The notes under the pieces: generated by a model
What the model saw: the letters and a program-made list of their open reading frames with translations, nothing else
The model's database searches: none
Told to the model about the DNA's origin: nothing
Assembly (NCBI GenBank): GCA_020342025.1
Contig: CP070840.1
Location: forward strand, 3,215,361 to 3,228,976
Direction: 5' to 3'
DNA: 13,616 bases
Origin: Deltaproteobacteria bacterium
GTDB lineage: Bacteria > Desulfobacterota > DSM-4660 > Desulfatiglandales > HGW-15
Program-made: the position numbers and the translations under genes
Shown: one piece after another, positions 7,016 through 12,707 of the stretch
How positions within the stretch are numbered: position 1 is the first letter of the stretch
Layout: the number at the start of each line of letters is the position of its first letter

Positions 7016-7681
7016 TTACTCCTTTTTTGTCAGTGAAGATTTTAGGCCCTGTAATTCCTTTTCAATTTCCTCGTCAACAAGAAGGTTGTCAAACTCCACT
7101 TCCAGCTCCGGCTTTCTTCCAAAATTGACCAGATCAGCTTCTGCTTCCATGCGTTCGATGCGGTTTTCAAGTTCCTCGAATTTGAAAATGGCATCAGAGC
7201 TATCCATGCGACGGATTTCCGCTTGGGCGCGTTTCTTCCTGTTTGCATGAATGTGACGCTGCACAAGAACGCGCTGTCTTTCCCGTGCGCTCCCAAGCTT
7301 TTCTTCCAGCTGCCTGATATCATCCTGATACTGATCCACCATGGCATCGAATTCAATGAGCTCTTTGTCCAGGGCCCCTGCTCTTTCACCGTATCTGCGC
7401 TTTTCGATGAGCGCTTCTCTTGCCAGGTCATCCCGGCCTTTGTTCACGGCGAGTTCCGCCTTCTCTTGCCAAGTCATCTCGCGAGAACGGGCCTCATCCA
7501 ACTGACGCTGAACCCTTTTCCTGTTTGCCATAACCCCGGCGCAGGAGGCCTTGATTTCAATCAATGTGTCCTCCATCTCGCGGATCATGAGTTTAATCAA
7601 CTTTTCAGGATCTTCCGCTTTGTCCAGCATGGCATTGATATTGGCACTGACGATATCACGAAATCGCGTAAAAATTCCCAT
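7016..7681 (-). CDS. pspA: PspA, phage-shock membrane-stabilising protein
   Basis: This 221-residue protein is highly similar to E. coli PspA (222 residues) from the first residue: MGIFTRFRDIVSANINAM, then AEDPEKLIKLMIREMEDTL, then WQEKAELAV and AREALIEK. It is coiled-coil throughout, as expected of the PspA/IM30 (ESCRT-III-like) family. PspA binds stressed inner membrane, forms oligomeric scaffolds, and when free inhibits the activator PspF. The N-terminal amphipathic helix (about 1-24), which binds membrane, is intact. I chose 7681 rather than the in-frame ATG at 7816, because GGAGGT lies just upstream, the family starts here, and the longer form would begin beyond the promoter. It is first of pspA-pspB-pspC and read from the sigma-54 promoter at 7720-7735. 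Confidence 0.97.
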   Translation of the reverse strand: MGIFTRFRDIVSANINAMLDKAEDPEKLIKLMIREMEDTLIEIKASCAGVMANRKRVQRQLDEARSREMTWQEKAELAVNKGRDDLAREALIEKRRYGERAGALDKELIEFDAMVDQYQDDIRQLEEKLGSARERQRVLVQRHIHANRKKRAQAEIRRMDSSDAIFKFEELENRIERMEAEADLVNFGRKPELEVEFDNLLVDEEIEKELQGLKSSLTKKE

Positions 7682-7719
7682 GAGGTGACCTCCATGATTG
7701 GGTTTCAACCGATAATTAC

Positions 7720-7735
7720 GCAGGAAGCGTGCCAA
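7720..7735 (-). promoter_or_regulatory. Sigma-54 (-24/-12) promoter of pspA
   Basis: On the minus strand the sequence reads TTGGCACGCTTCCTGC, with the invariant GG and GC exactly ten bases apart, matching the TGGCACG-N4-TTGC consensus well. Transcription would begin near 7708, about 27 bases before the pspA ATG. This is the expected promoter class for a PspF-controlled operon. Confidence 0.9.
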
Positions 7736-7762
7736 CCCAGGCCCACTTAAAAAACCATGCAA

Positions 7763-7775
7763 ACTCAATAACTTA
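7763..7775. promoter_or_regulatory. Possible IHF-binding site in the psp control region
   Basis: ACTCAATAACTTA matches WATCAANNNNTTR with one mismatch at the second position. It lies between the sigma-54 promoter and the putative PspF enhancer sites, where a DNA bend is needed to bring activator and polymerase together; E. coli psp has IHF in a similar position. A degenerate motif of this length can occur by chance. Confidence 0.4.
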
Positions 7776-7780
7776 CACTC

Positions 7781-7810
7781 TTGACAGGAGACCCAGCGAT
7801 ATGATATATT
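7781..7810 (+). promoter_or_regulatory. Sigma-70 promoter of pspF
   Basis: A perfect TTGACA (7781-7786), an 18-base spacer, and TATATT (7805-7810, five of six). Transcription would begin near 7817, inside the palindrome at 7811-7825. Binding of PspF there should block its own promoter, as known for E. coli pspF. Confidence 0.65.
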
Positions 7811-7845
7811 TGCCATATAGTGGCATTAATAGCTAATAAATAGCA
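7811..7845. promoter_or_regulatory. Two palindromes, candidate PspF upstream activating sequences
   Basis: TGCCATATAGTGGCA (7811-7825) is a perfect 5-5-5 palindrome. AGCTAATAAATAGCA (7831-7845) has the same arrangement with four of five arm bases paired. Centres are 20 bp apart, about two helical turns, so two activator dimers could bind the same DNA face. They lie about 110 and 130 bp upstream of the predicted pspA start, comparable to enhancer sites of sigma-54 activators. Site identity is inferred from position and symmetry, not from a known PspF motif for this group. Confidence 0.55.
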
Positions 7846-7914
7846 TATTTTACCATGAAAACAGGAAGGCTTACATTCAAAGCGCGTAGCCGCGCGCCAT
7901 ACCACGGGGGAACG

Positions 7915-8904
7915 ATGGAGGCCTTGGGGGAGTCAGAGGCATTCCTGGAATTCCAGGAACGTCTCTCCAAGGTGGCGGCGGTAGACAGGCCGGTGCTCCT
8001 GGTTGGTGAGCGGGGCACGGGAAAAGAACTTGCCGCGGCCAGGCTTCATTTTCTTTCAATGCGTTGGCAGGGTCCACTGGTCGCGCTCAATTGTTCGGCG
8101 CTCAATCCTTCCCTCATTGAGTCAGAACTGTTCGGATATGAAAAGGGGGCGTTTACGGGTGCTGAACAGAGACGGAGGGGGAGATTTGAGGCCGCGGAGG
8201 CAGGAACCCTTTTCTTGGACGAGATAGGCACGATCCCGATGGAAGTGCAGGAAAAGATATTGCGTGTGGTGGAATATGGGACAATCGAGCGCGTTGGGAG
8301 TTCAGAGAGTATTGATGTGGATGTCCGCATCATTGCAGCCACCAATGCCGATCTGGTGCATCTGGTGGCAGAAGATCGATTCAAGCAGGATTTGCTGGAT
8401 CGGCTATCCTTTGACGTGCTGTTCCTGCCTCCCCTCAGGGAAAGGAAAGGAGACATTCTCTTGTTGGCGAAACACTTTGCAGGGAGAATGGCTTTTGAAT
8501 TGGGGCGAGAGGAAATCCCCCAGTTCAGCGAAGAGGCAATGGCGGCACTTGAAAACTATGCCTGGCCCGGAAATGTGCGTGAACTGAAAAACCTGGTGGA
8601 GCGCGCCGTATATCGATCCCATGCATCGGTGATCACAGAGATTGAGTTTGACCCTTTCCGATCCCCCTATGGTGAATCTCGCGCACCCTCGCTAAAAGTG
8701 TCCGAAAGGGACAGCCAGCGACTCTCGGTAGAGGCGCTTATTGAGAAACCGTTTAACGAGGCAATTAAGGATCTTAAGATCCGTCTTTTGAAACGGGCCC
8801 TTGAGAAGAGCAGATACAATCAAAGGAAGGCGGCTCAGATTCTGGGATTGAGTTACCATCAATTTCGGGGTCTGTATCGTAAGTTCGGCGCAGAGATTAA
8901 ATAG
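7915..8904 (+). CDS. pspF: PspF, sigma-54-dependent activator of the psp operon
   Basis: This is a 329-residue AAA+ activator without a receiver or other N-terminal sensor domain, the hallmark of PspF (325 residues in E. coli). Walker A is GERGTGKE (31-38), the sigma-54-contacting loop GAFTGA (78-83) is intact, Walker B is TLFLDE (98-103), sensor I is ATN (142-144), an arginine-finger region is around DRLSFD (162-167), and WPGNVREL is at 217-224. The C-terminal helix-turn-helix (about 300-324, YNQRKAAQILGLSYHQFRGL) is almost the same as in E. coli. Activity is expected to be held down by PspA. An in-frame ATG at 7855 is possible but has no ribosome-binding sequence, whereas 7915 has GGGGGA and matches the family's N-terminus. 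The stop codon lies in the inverted end of the adjacent repeat element. Confidence 0.95.
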   Translation: MEALGESEAFLEFQERLSKVAAVDRPVLLVGERGTGKELAAARLHFLSMRWQGPLVALNCSALNPSLIESELFGYEKGAFTGAEQRRRGRFEAAEAGTLFLDEIGTIPMEVQEKILRVVEYGTIERVGSSESIDVDVRIIAATNADLVHLVAEDRFKQDLLDRLSFDVLFLPPLRERKGDILLLAKHFAGRMAFELGREEIPQFSEEAMAALENYAWPGNVRELKNLVERAVYRSHASVITEIEFDPFRSPYGESRAPSLKVSERDSQRLSVEALIEKPFNEAIKDLKIRLLKRALEKSRYNQRKAAQILGLSYHQFRGLYRKFGAEIK

Positions 8905-9111
8905 TTTCCATCCAGAAATGGCCCTTTTTTGCAATCCCCGCCTGCCATCTGGCGGGCAGGTCTGCGTAAATCAGCTGGATTCCTTGTGCGACGTACAAAA
9001 TGTACGTCTCCGCACAATCCCTTGATTTCCTTGACCTTGCAGAAAAATGTCTCATTTCTGATCTGGAAACTGCAAGTGTCCATTTATTCATTTCTGGATG
9101 GGCACTAACTA
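8902..9111. mobile_element. MITE-like element of about 210 bp
   Basis: TAGTT then CCATCCAGAAATG at the left (8902-8906, 8908-8920) mirrors CATTTCTGGATGG then AACTA at the right (9089-9101, 9107-9111). Inside are a long hairpin, TTGTGCGACGTACA (8984-8997) with TGTACGT and CGCACAA (9001-9007, 9011-9017), and a CCTGCC/GGCAGG palindrome (8941-8960). It has no coding capacity. This is the form of a non-autonomous element moved by a transposase encoded elsewhere. Copy number cannot be judged from one window. Confidence 0.5.
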
Positions 9112-9289
9112 ATCTTTTTATGATTAATGTATCTGTTTCAATCACTTTTCGCCTTCCTCATTGGTTCTTTGTCCCTGCGCCGAGAATTTACTAACGTGCG
9201 TAAGTGTTGGCATTTGATCCTATTTATTCCGAAGCTATGCCGGTCTCCGAAAGGTGATATCTCAAAAAAAATTCCACTCAAACTTCGCA

Positions 9290-9386
9290 GTGGTGTGATC
9301 TTTGAAGGGTTACGCCCAAAAACATATGGCAGAATGTGCCGCTTCTATTTAGGAAATCTACCTTAAACCCTCAAAGATCACACCAC
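9290..9386. repeat. Long near-perfect inverted repeat (about 21-bp arms)
   Basis: GTGGTGTGATCTTTGAAGGGTT (9290-9311), written as arms of 9290-9305 plus GGGTT, pairs with 9366-9386 with a single extra A. The 54-base loop holds a small GGCA/TGCC hairpin. Transcribed RNA would form a very stable stem. No gene is credible across it. It may be an element end pair, a relic, or a structured RNA. Confidence 0.5.
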
Positions 9387-9402
9387 CGGCAAGGAGCACA
9401 AT

Positions 9403-9482
9403 AGATATCAGCTTGCCTCCGGCCCGTAGGGCCTACGCCCCGGAGGGAGGAGATTGGCATGGCCGGAGGCAGGGAGATATCT
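9403..9482. repeat. Palindromic REP-like element
   Basis: AGATATC followed by TGCCTCCGGCC (9403-9424) mirrors GGCCGGAGGCA followed by AGATATCT (9461-9482). The centre contains CGTAG/CTACG (9425-9437). CCTCCGG at 9417-9422 can also pair with CCGGAGG at 9440-9446, so two folds compete. A further GATATCTC at 9255-9262 mirrors GAGATATC at 9474-9481. The TGCCTCCGGC core is like repeats seen in other sulfate-reducer genomes. Confidence 0.45.
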
Positions 9483-9492
9483 GTTGCGGCAG

Positions 9493-9517
9493 AGGGTGAG
9501 GCTCATGGCCTCACCCT
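9493..9517. repeat. Perfect 10-bp hairpin
   Basis: AGGGTGAGGC (9493-9502) pairs with GCCTCACCCT (9508-9517) around TCATG. There is no T-run after it on the plus strand, so terminator function is doubtful. Between here and the promoter at 9632 I see nothing further. Confidence 0.4.
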
Positions 9518-9631
9518 GAATAAAGGACAAGCAGTAAAAAGATTATAGCAATGGCAAAATTTGTTGAACGTTACCCGAAATTTGTGATGACCTCCCTTCT
9601 TCACATTAAAAGGGCATTTTGCACAGTGGTG

Positions 9632-9661
9632 TTGACTCTTCAGACTTGATGAAAATATAAT
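9632..9661 (+). promoter_or_regulatory. Sigma-70 promoter of the tail-anchored/TPR gene pair
   Basis: TTGACT (9632-9637), an 18-base spacer, and a perfect TATAAT (9656-9661). Transcription would begin near 9668, where a TTGGCTTAGCCAA palindrome (9668-9680) could serve as an operator. The leader is about 67 bases. Confidence 0.7.
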
Positions 9662-9734
9662 CGATGATTGGCTTAGCCAAAAGAACGGGTGAAGAACACA
9701 ATGGATTCATCTCCTGTGTATGGGAGGGATCGTT

Positions 9735-10031
9735 ATGAAGGATGACATGGAAGAAGGCATTGAGGAGGCGCTTTTCAGGCGTGCCTTGAAAAGAGCTTGC
9801 TTTCGTAAAAAGGAAAAAGAGAGACGGCTATATGCTAAGGACGTGTTAGATGTATTGGAAGAGATGACGGATTTGTCCCGTGACGAGCTACTGGAGATTG
9901 CCGAAGAAGTGAAAACCGCATACGCCGACGCTGGTGAAGGTTTTTTATCAATCAGGTATCAACTTATTTTTGCAGGGCTCCCCGTGCTGACTTTCTTTGG
10001 CATCCCCATACTTGTGGTATGGTTCCTTTGA
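9735..10031 (+). CDS. Small tail-anchored membrane protein of unknown function
   Basis: This is a 98-residue protein that I do not recognise as a family. Residues 1-65 are highly charged and helical (EEALFRRALKRACFRKKEKE, then DVLDVLEEMTDLSRDELLEI), possibly a small helical bundle. Residues 75-98 (YQLIFAGLPVLTFFGIPILVVWFL) form a single hydrophobic segment ending at the C-terminus, so the charged part should face the cytoplasm. The start at 9735 is chosen because GGGAGGG stands six bases before it; an ATG at 9720 lacks one. It is the first gene after the 9632 promoter and is 86 bases ahead of a TPR gene, so they are likely co-transcribed. Confidence 0.75.
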   Translation: MKDDMEEGIEEALFRRALKRACFRKKEKERRLYAKDVLDVLEEMTDLSRDELLEIAEEVKTAYADAGEGFLSIRYQLIFAGLPVLTFFGIPILVVWFL

Positions 10032-10117
10032 ATATGAGGCTAAAGATAGCCCTCCAGCCACTCGACCCATGTCCGTGGTTTTGAGGCCCAAGCTGAAGAA
10101 AAAAGGAGAACAAGAGG

Positions 10118-10624
10118 ATGAAGAAAAAGGTTCTATCCGTCCTGTTTGTCTTAAGTATCATCATACCCTCAGCGCAAGTCCTGCCCAGTGAAAATCTGGA
10201 GGCTGCTGAGAAACTATTTAATGCCCAGGAATACAAAGAGGCTGTTAAGCATCTAAAAAAGGTGACCAAAGAAGATCCTTCCAACGCAAGGGCCTGGGTC
10301 CTTATGGGTGATTGTTATCGTAGTTGGGGAAAAGACAGACAGGCGATCAAGGCCTATGAAAAGGCTATTGGACTGGATGCTTCGCAGAAAGAGGCGCTTA
10401 TGGGCATGGGGATGAGTTATGGCAATATGAACAAGCATGGACAAGCCATTGTCCCTTTGAAGTCCCTTGTTGAAATTGATCCTTCCAATGCATTGGCGCA
10501 TTTTTACCTTGGAGTCAGTTATGAAGCCATCCGAAGCATGGGCTTGGCCTGGGAGGAGTATAAGATCCTCAAGACCCTCGACAAAGATCTTGCAGATAAA
10601 CTCTATCATATCATCTTCTGGTGA
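10118..10624 (+). CDS. Secreted TPR-repeat protein
   Basis: This is a 168-residue protein. Residues 1-24 are a signal peptide (MKKKVLSVLFVLSIII, likely cleavage around SAQ or LPS). From about 27 to the end there are four tetratricopeptide repeats, with the typical EAVKHLKKVTKEDPSNARAW, QAIKAYEKAIGLDASQKEAL and PLKSLVEIDPSNALAHFYLG spacing of 34 residues. TPR arrays are protein-binding scaffolds; a periplasmic assembly or scaffold role is inferred, partner unknown. AGGAG is nine bases before the ATG. It follows the tail-anchored gene in the same orientation without a terminator between. No obvious terminator follows it either; the 97-base gap to the next gene holds nothing clear. Confidence 0.85.
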   Translation: MKKKVLSVLFVLSIIIPSAQVLPSENLEAAEKLFNAQEYKEAVKHLKKVTKEDPSNARAWVLMGDCYRSWGKDRQAIKAYEKAIGLDASQKEALMGMGMSYGNMNKHGQAIVPLKSLVEIDPSNALAHFYLGVSYEAIRSMGLAWEEYKILKTLDKDLADKLYHIIFW

Positions 10625-10721
10625 TCTGGATTAAAGTCGATTTTTGAAGCCTGATACTCGTTGTGGGATTCCGAACTTCCTGCTCTAACACTTTCACTTA
10701 GTTCTGGGCGCTAGGATGTAA

Positions 10722-11561
10722 ATGACTACAGGTGTATTCTTTCATGAAAAGTTTCGTGGCAAGGAGTGGCTCATTATCGGCGACAAATTCAGAAATTTCC
10801 CCCATGCCATGAACCATGTCCTCAGACTTCCACAAGTGGAATCGTTTGCTTCGCAAATGGTTTCTGAAGATTTGCTGCTGAAAATACACACACCAAGATT
10901 TGTTCAAAATTTGAAAAAGGCGTGGTACTGCGAAGGGGCACTCTATTCTGTGGGCGGCTGTGTTGAAGCGACAGAGAGAATTCTCTCCGGTGATATGACA
11001 AATGCCTTGGTCTTTACCGTTGCAGCTGGCCATCACGCAGAGCGCGACTCCGCGTGGGGGGGGACCTATGCGTCTTGCGCTGGGCCGGCATTCCATAATG
11101 CCCGGGAAAAACTTGGTCCAAAAAGGTTTGCCATTTTGGATACGGATCGGCACCATGGTAACGGGACGAGAGACATATTCCTCCATGACAATGACGTGCT
11201 CCATGTCTGCTTTTGTCACTGGGATCGAATAGAGGGTGATGGCAGCAAAATCTGTATCAACACGGCTTATCCAACCACAGATGAAGACTACATGGAAATA
11301 GTAAGAGAAGAATTCATTCCCCGGGCCAGAGCCTTTGCACCTGACATGATACTGCATAACTTGGGTCATGACACCTGTCAGCTAGATTATGGTGACCTTG
11401 GCTTGACCCAGGAGTTCTTTCCATGGCTAGCCAAAGAGATAAAAGAATGTGCTCGGGAAATATGCAAGGGCAGATACCTGGTATTGACCCACGGAGGACA
11501 ACGTGCGGACGTCGCCGAATACATCTTTCCCAAGATTGTGGAGATACTGGCAAGAGCGTGA
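10722..11561 (+). CDS. Histone-deacetylase-fold protein, catalytic Tyr replaced by Gln
   Basis: This is a 279-residue arginase/deacetylase-fold protein. It retains HTPRFVQNL (56-64), the paired His of GHHAERD (His104-105), the metal motif DTDRHHGNGT with Asp142 and His144, and the third metal ligand Asp217 in HNLGHDTC. In HDACs and acetylpolyamine amidohydrolases the GGGY loop supplies the transition-state Tyr; here the matching segment is LTHGGQRADVAEY, with Gln260 at that place. Zinc binding should therefore be intact, but the reaction may be weak, altered or lost. Bacterial members act on acetylated polyamines, acetoin-pathway enzymes or other small molecules as well as proteins, so the substrate is open. 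It is cytoplasmic. AGGA precedes the ATG. A histone-fold gene lies 590 bases downstream. Confidence 0.85.
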   Translation: MTTGVFFHEKFRGKEWLIIGDKFRNFPHAMNHVLRLPQVESFASQMVSEDLLLKIHTPRFVQNLKKAWYCEGALYSVGGCVEATERILSGDMTNALVFTVAAGHHAERDSAWGGTYASCAGPAFHNAREKLGPKRFAILDTDRHHGNGTRDIFLHDNDVLHVCFCHWDRIEGDGSKICINTAYPTTDEDYMEIVREEFIPRARAFAPDMILHNLGHDTCQLDYGDLGLTQEFFPWLAKEIKECAREICKGRYLVLTHGGQRADVAEYIFPKIVEILARA

Positions 11562-11711
11562 ACGGAGGCAGAGGATACCCATACACACGCACGCATTAGA
11601 ATGTCATTGGGAGTTAAGTTCCTCTTAAATTTGTTTGCGTTTGTGTTATCTGCTCTAGCCCGGATGCCTGATGAATGGGCAGATGAAATTTTGGCGTGAG
11701 GGCTACACAAG

Positions 11712-12035
11712 ATGCATCCTTTTCTGGCGCACCTGATTGGTGACTTCATACTGCAAAACGAGTGGATGGCCACCAACAAAAAGCGAAGCTCATTCTCCTG
11801 TGCGGTTCATACGCTCGTATATTTGATCCCATTTCTTCTATGTGATCTCCTGTGGTGGCAGATTGCAGTCATTGGCATACAGCATTTCGCTCAAGACCGT
11901 AGCCAATTTGTCTTGTGGTGGATGCGTGTTTGGAAACGTTCACATCCGGAGCACTGGAAAGACTTGCCCTTATATGTGGATCAGGTTTTTCATCTCGTGT
12001 GGATTCAATTTGTCATCTGGCTTGGGGCCCTGTGA
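11712..12035 (+). CDS. DUF3307 family inner-membrane protein
   Basis: This is a 107-residue protein matching the DUF3307 pattern: HLIGDFILQNEWMA at residues 7-20 (the H-x3-DF-x-LQ motif), then a His in the second helix (CAVHTLVYLIPF), then IQHFAQDRSQFVLWW (about 55-69), and a final HLVWIQFVIWL helix. Three to four hydrophobic segments indicate an integral membrane protein. The function of the family is unknown; conserved His, Asp and Gln in membrane helices hint at ligand or metal contact. A stop codon four codons upstream in frame limits the start to this ATG; GAGGG lies ten bases before it. It is in the same orientation as the deacetylase-fold gene and 150 bases behind it. Confidence 0.85.
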   Translation: MHPFLAHLIGDFILQNEWMATNKKRSSFSCAVHTLVYLIPFLLCDLLWWQIAVIGIQHFAQDRSQFVLWWMRVWKRSHPEHWKDLPLYVDQVFHLVWIQFVIWLGAL

Positions 12036-12053
12036 TTCATGTCCACTCACTCC

Positions 12054-12082
12054 TTGACACACGGTTTTCTTTCTACTATACT
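12054..12082 (+). promoter_or_regulatory. Strong sigma-70 promoter of the histone gene
   Basis: A perfect TTGACA (12054-12059), an ideal 17-base spacer, and TATACT (12077-12082, five of six). It is the best promoter in the window. Transcription would begin near 12089, giving a 65-base leader. It suggests high expression independent of the upstream genes. Confidence 0.85.
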
Positions 12083-12153
12083 CCCCGAACTTAATGGCAA
12101 TTTGGTCGGAATTGTGACTAGTGAGTTAGATTTATCAGAAGGAGGAAGGAAGG

Positions 12154-12330
12154 ATGGCCAAGAATTACGTTTACAAGTCCAAACTTTACGAGGTGTTAAA
12201 GGCGAAGGGGATGAGACTGAGCGGCGATGCAATCGACGCCGTGGACGACATGGTCGAGGAGGCGATCAAAAAGGCCGCTGAGCGCGCAAAGGCGAACGGG
12301 CGCAAGACGGTTAAAGGCTGCGATTTCTAA
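12154..12330 (+). CDS. Bacterial histone-fold protein with a nearly absent third helix
   Basis: This is a 58-residue basic protein (13 Lys/Arg, 9 Asp/Glu). Residues 6-18 form helix 1. L1 is GMRLSGDA (19-26), matching the ERVSDDA loop of archaeal histones. Helix 2 runs about 25-48. L2 is NGRKTVKGCD (48-57), matching HAGRKTIKAED of HMfB. Arg50 and Asp57 keep the spacing of HMfB Arg52 and Asp59, the buried salt bridge of the histone fold. The protein stops one residue later, so helix 3 is only vestigial, as in the alpha-3-truncated class of bacterial histones. L1 Arg to L2 Arg is 29 residues here versus 33 in HMfB, so helix 2 is about one turn shorter. The expected role is dimeric DNA binding. 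A perfect AAGGAGG is eight bases before the ATG. Cys56 near the end is unusual. Confidence 0.9.
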   Translation: MAKNYVYKSKLYEVLKAKGMRLSGDAIDAVDDMVEEAIKKAAERAKANGRKTVKGCDF

Positions 12331-12355
12331 GACTTAGGTGTGAGTCCCAGTCTAA

Positions 12356-12460
12356 ACAGAAGACCCCTTGAACCCTGTTCCTGCCCCAGATCTGGTTAAG
12401 GGTTGATGGTCTTCTGTGTTCAGCTTATCTCCGTTTAGAGGTGGGCGGGGAAAGCCCCGC
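12356..12460 (+). ncRNA. Structured 3' region of the histone transcript or a small RNA
   Basis: A 10-bp perfect stem ACAGAAGACC/GGTCTTCTGT (12356-12365 with 12408-12417) encloses AACCCT/AGGGTT (12371-12376 with 12399-12404) and the palindrome CCAGATCTGG (12386-12395). A second stem, GCGGGG/CCCCGC (12445-12450 with 12455-12460), has an AAAG loop and possible outer pairing AGAG/CTCT (12437-12440 with 12469-12472). No ORF and no match to an RNA family I know. No internal promoter is evident, so it is most likely transcribed from the histone promoter. Confidence 0.35.
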
Positions 12461-12479
12461 AAGATGTGCTCTCACTGGG

Positions 12480-12522
12480 CTCCCAGCAAGGCCAAATGTG
12501 TCCTGCTGGGAGTTTTGCTTTT
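12480..12522 (+). terminator. Rho-independent terminator of the histone transcript
   Basis: CTCCCAGCA plus GG (12480-12491, one bulged A) pairs with CC plus TGCTGGGAG (12502-12512), followed by TTTTGCTTTT. It closes the unit starting at 12089, for an RNA of about 430 bases. Confidence 0.8.
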
Positions 12523-12620
12523 GTGCGCTCAGATTTTGCCTTGATACGTGATCACAAGTCATTACCGTAAAAAGGAAAACCAGCATCGTCTCATTTCAAA
12601 ATCGAGTCCGCCTATTTTTC

Positions 12621-12648
12621 TTGATCCGCATATGATTTTCAATAGTAT
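12621..12648 (+). promoter_or_regulatory. Weak candidate promoter of the PLP-enzyme gene
   Basis: TTGATC (12621-12626), a 16-base spacer and TAGTAT (12643-12648), each four of six. It sits about 60 bases before the start codon, in the only space available between the histone terminator and this gene. Confidence 0.35.
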
Positions 12649-12707
12649 GCTGATCAGGTCATGATAAAGGCTTCACATCTTTAACCGCCAAGCAAAGGAT
12701 GCCAGAG

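Noticed and set aside
7223..7750. 175-codon frame on the plus strand
   Set aside because: Antisense to pspA and running through its sigma-54 promoter; pspA is unmistakable.
8046..8456. 136-codon frame on the minus strand
   Set aside because: Antisense to the AAA+ core of pspF; Ser/Arg-rich shadow translation.
9127..9366. 79-codon frame on the plus strand
   Set aside because: It spans the left arm and loop of a long inverted repeat and ends in the right arm; no ribosome-binding site and no family resemblance.
10698..11369. 223-codon frame on the minus strand
   Set aside because: Antisense to the deacetylase-fold gene, which carries all family motifs in the other strand.
12039..12281. 80-codon frame overlapping the histone gene
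   Set aside because: It starts inside the histone promoter region, covers -35 and -10, and its product is low-complexity Arg/Gly; the histone frame has the perfect Shine-Dalgarno sequence.
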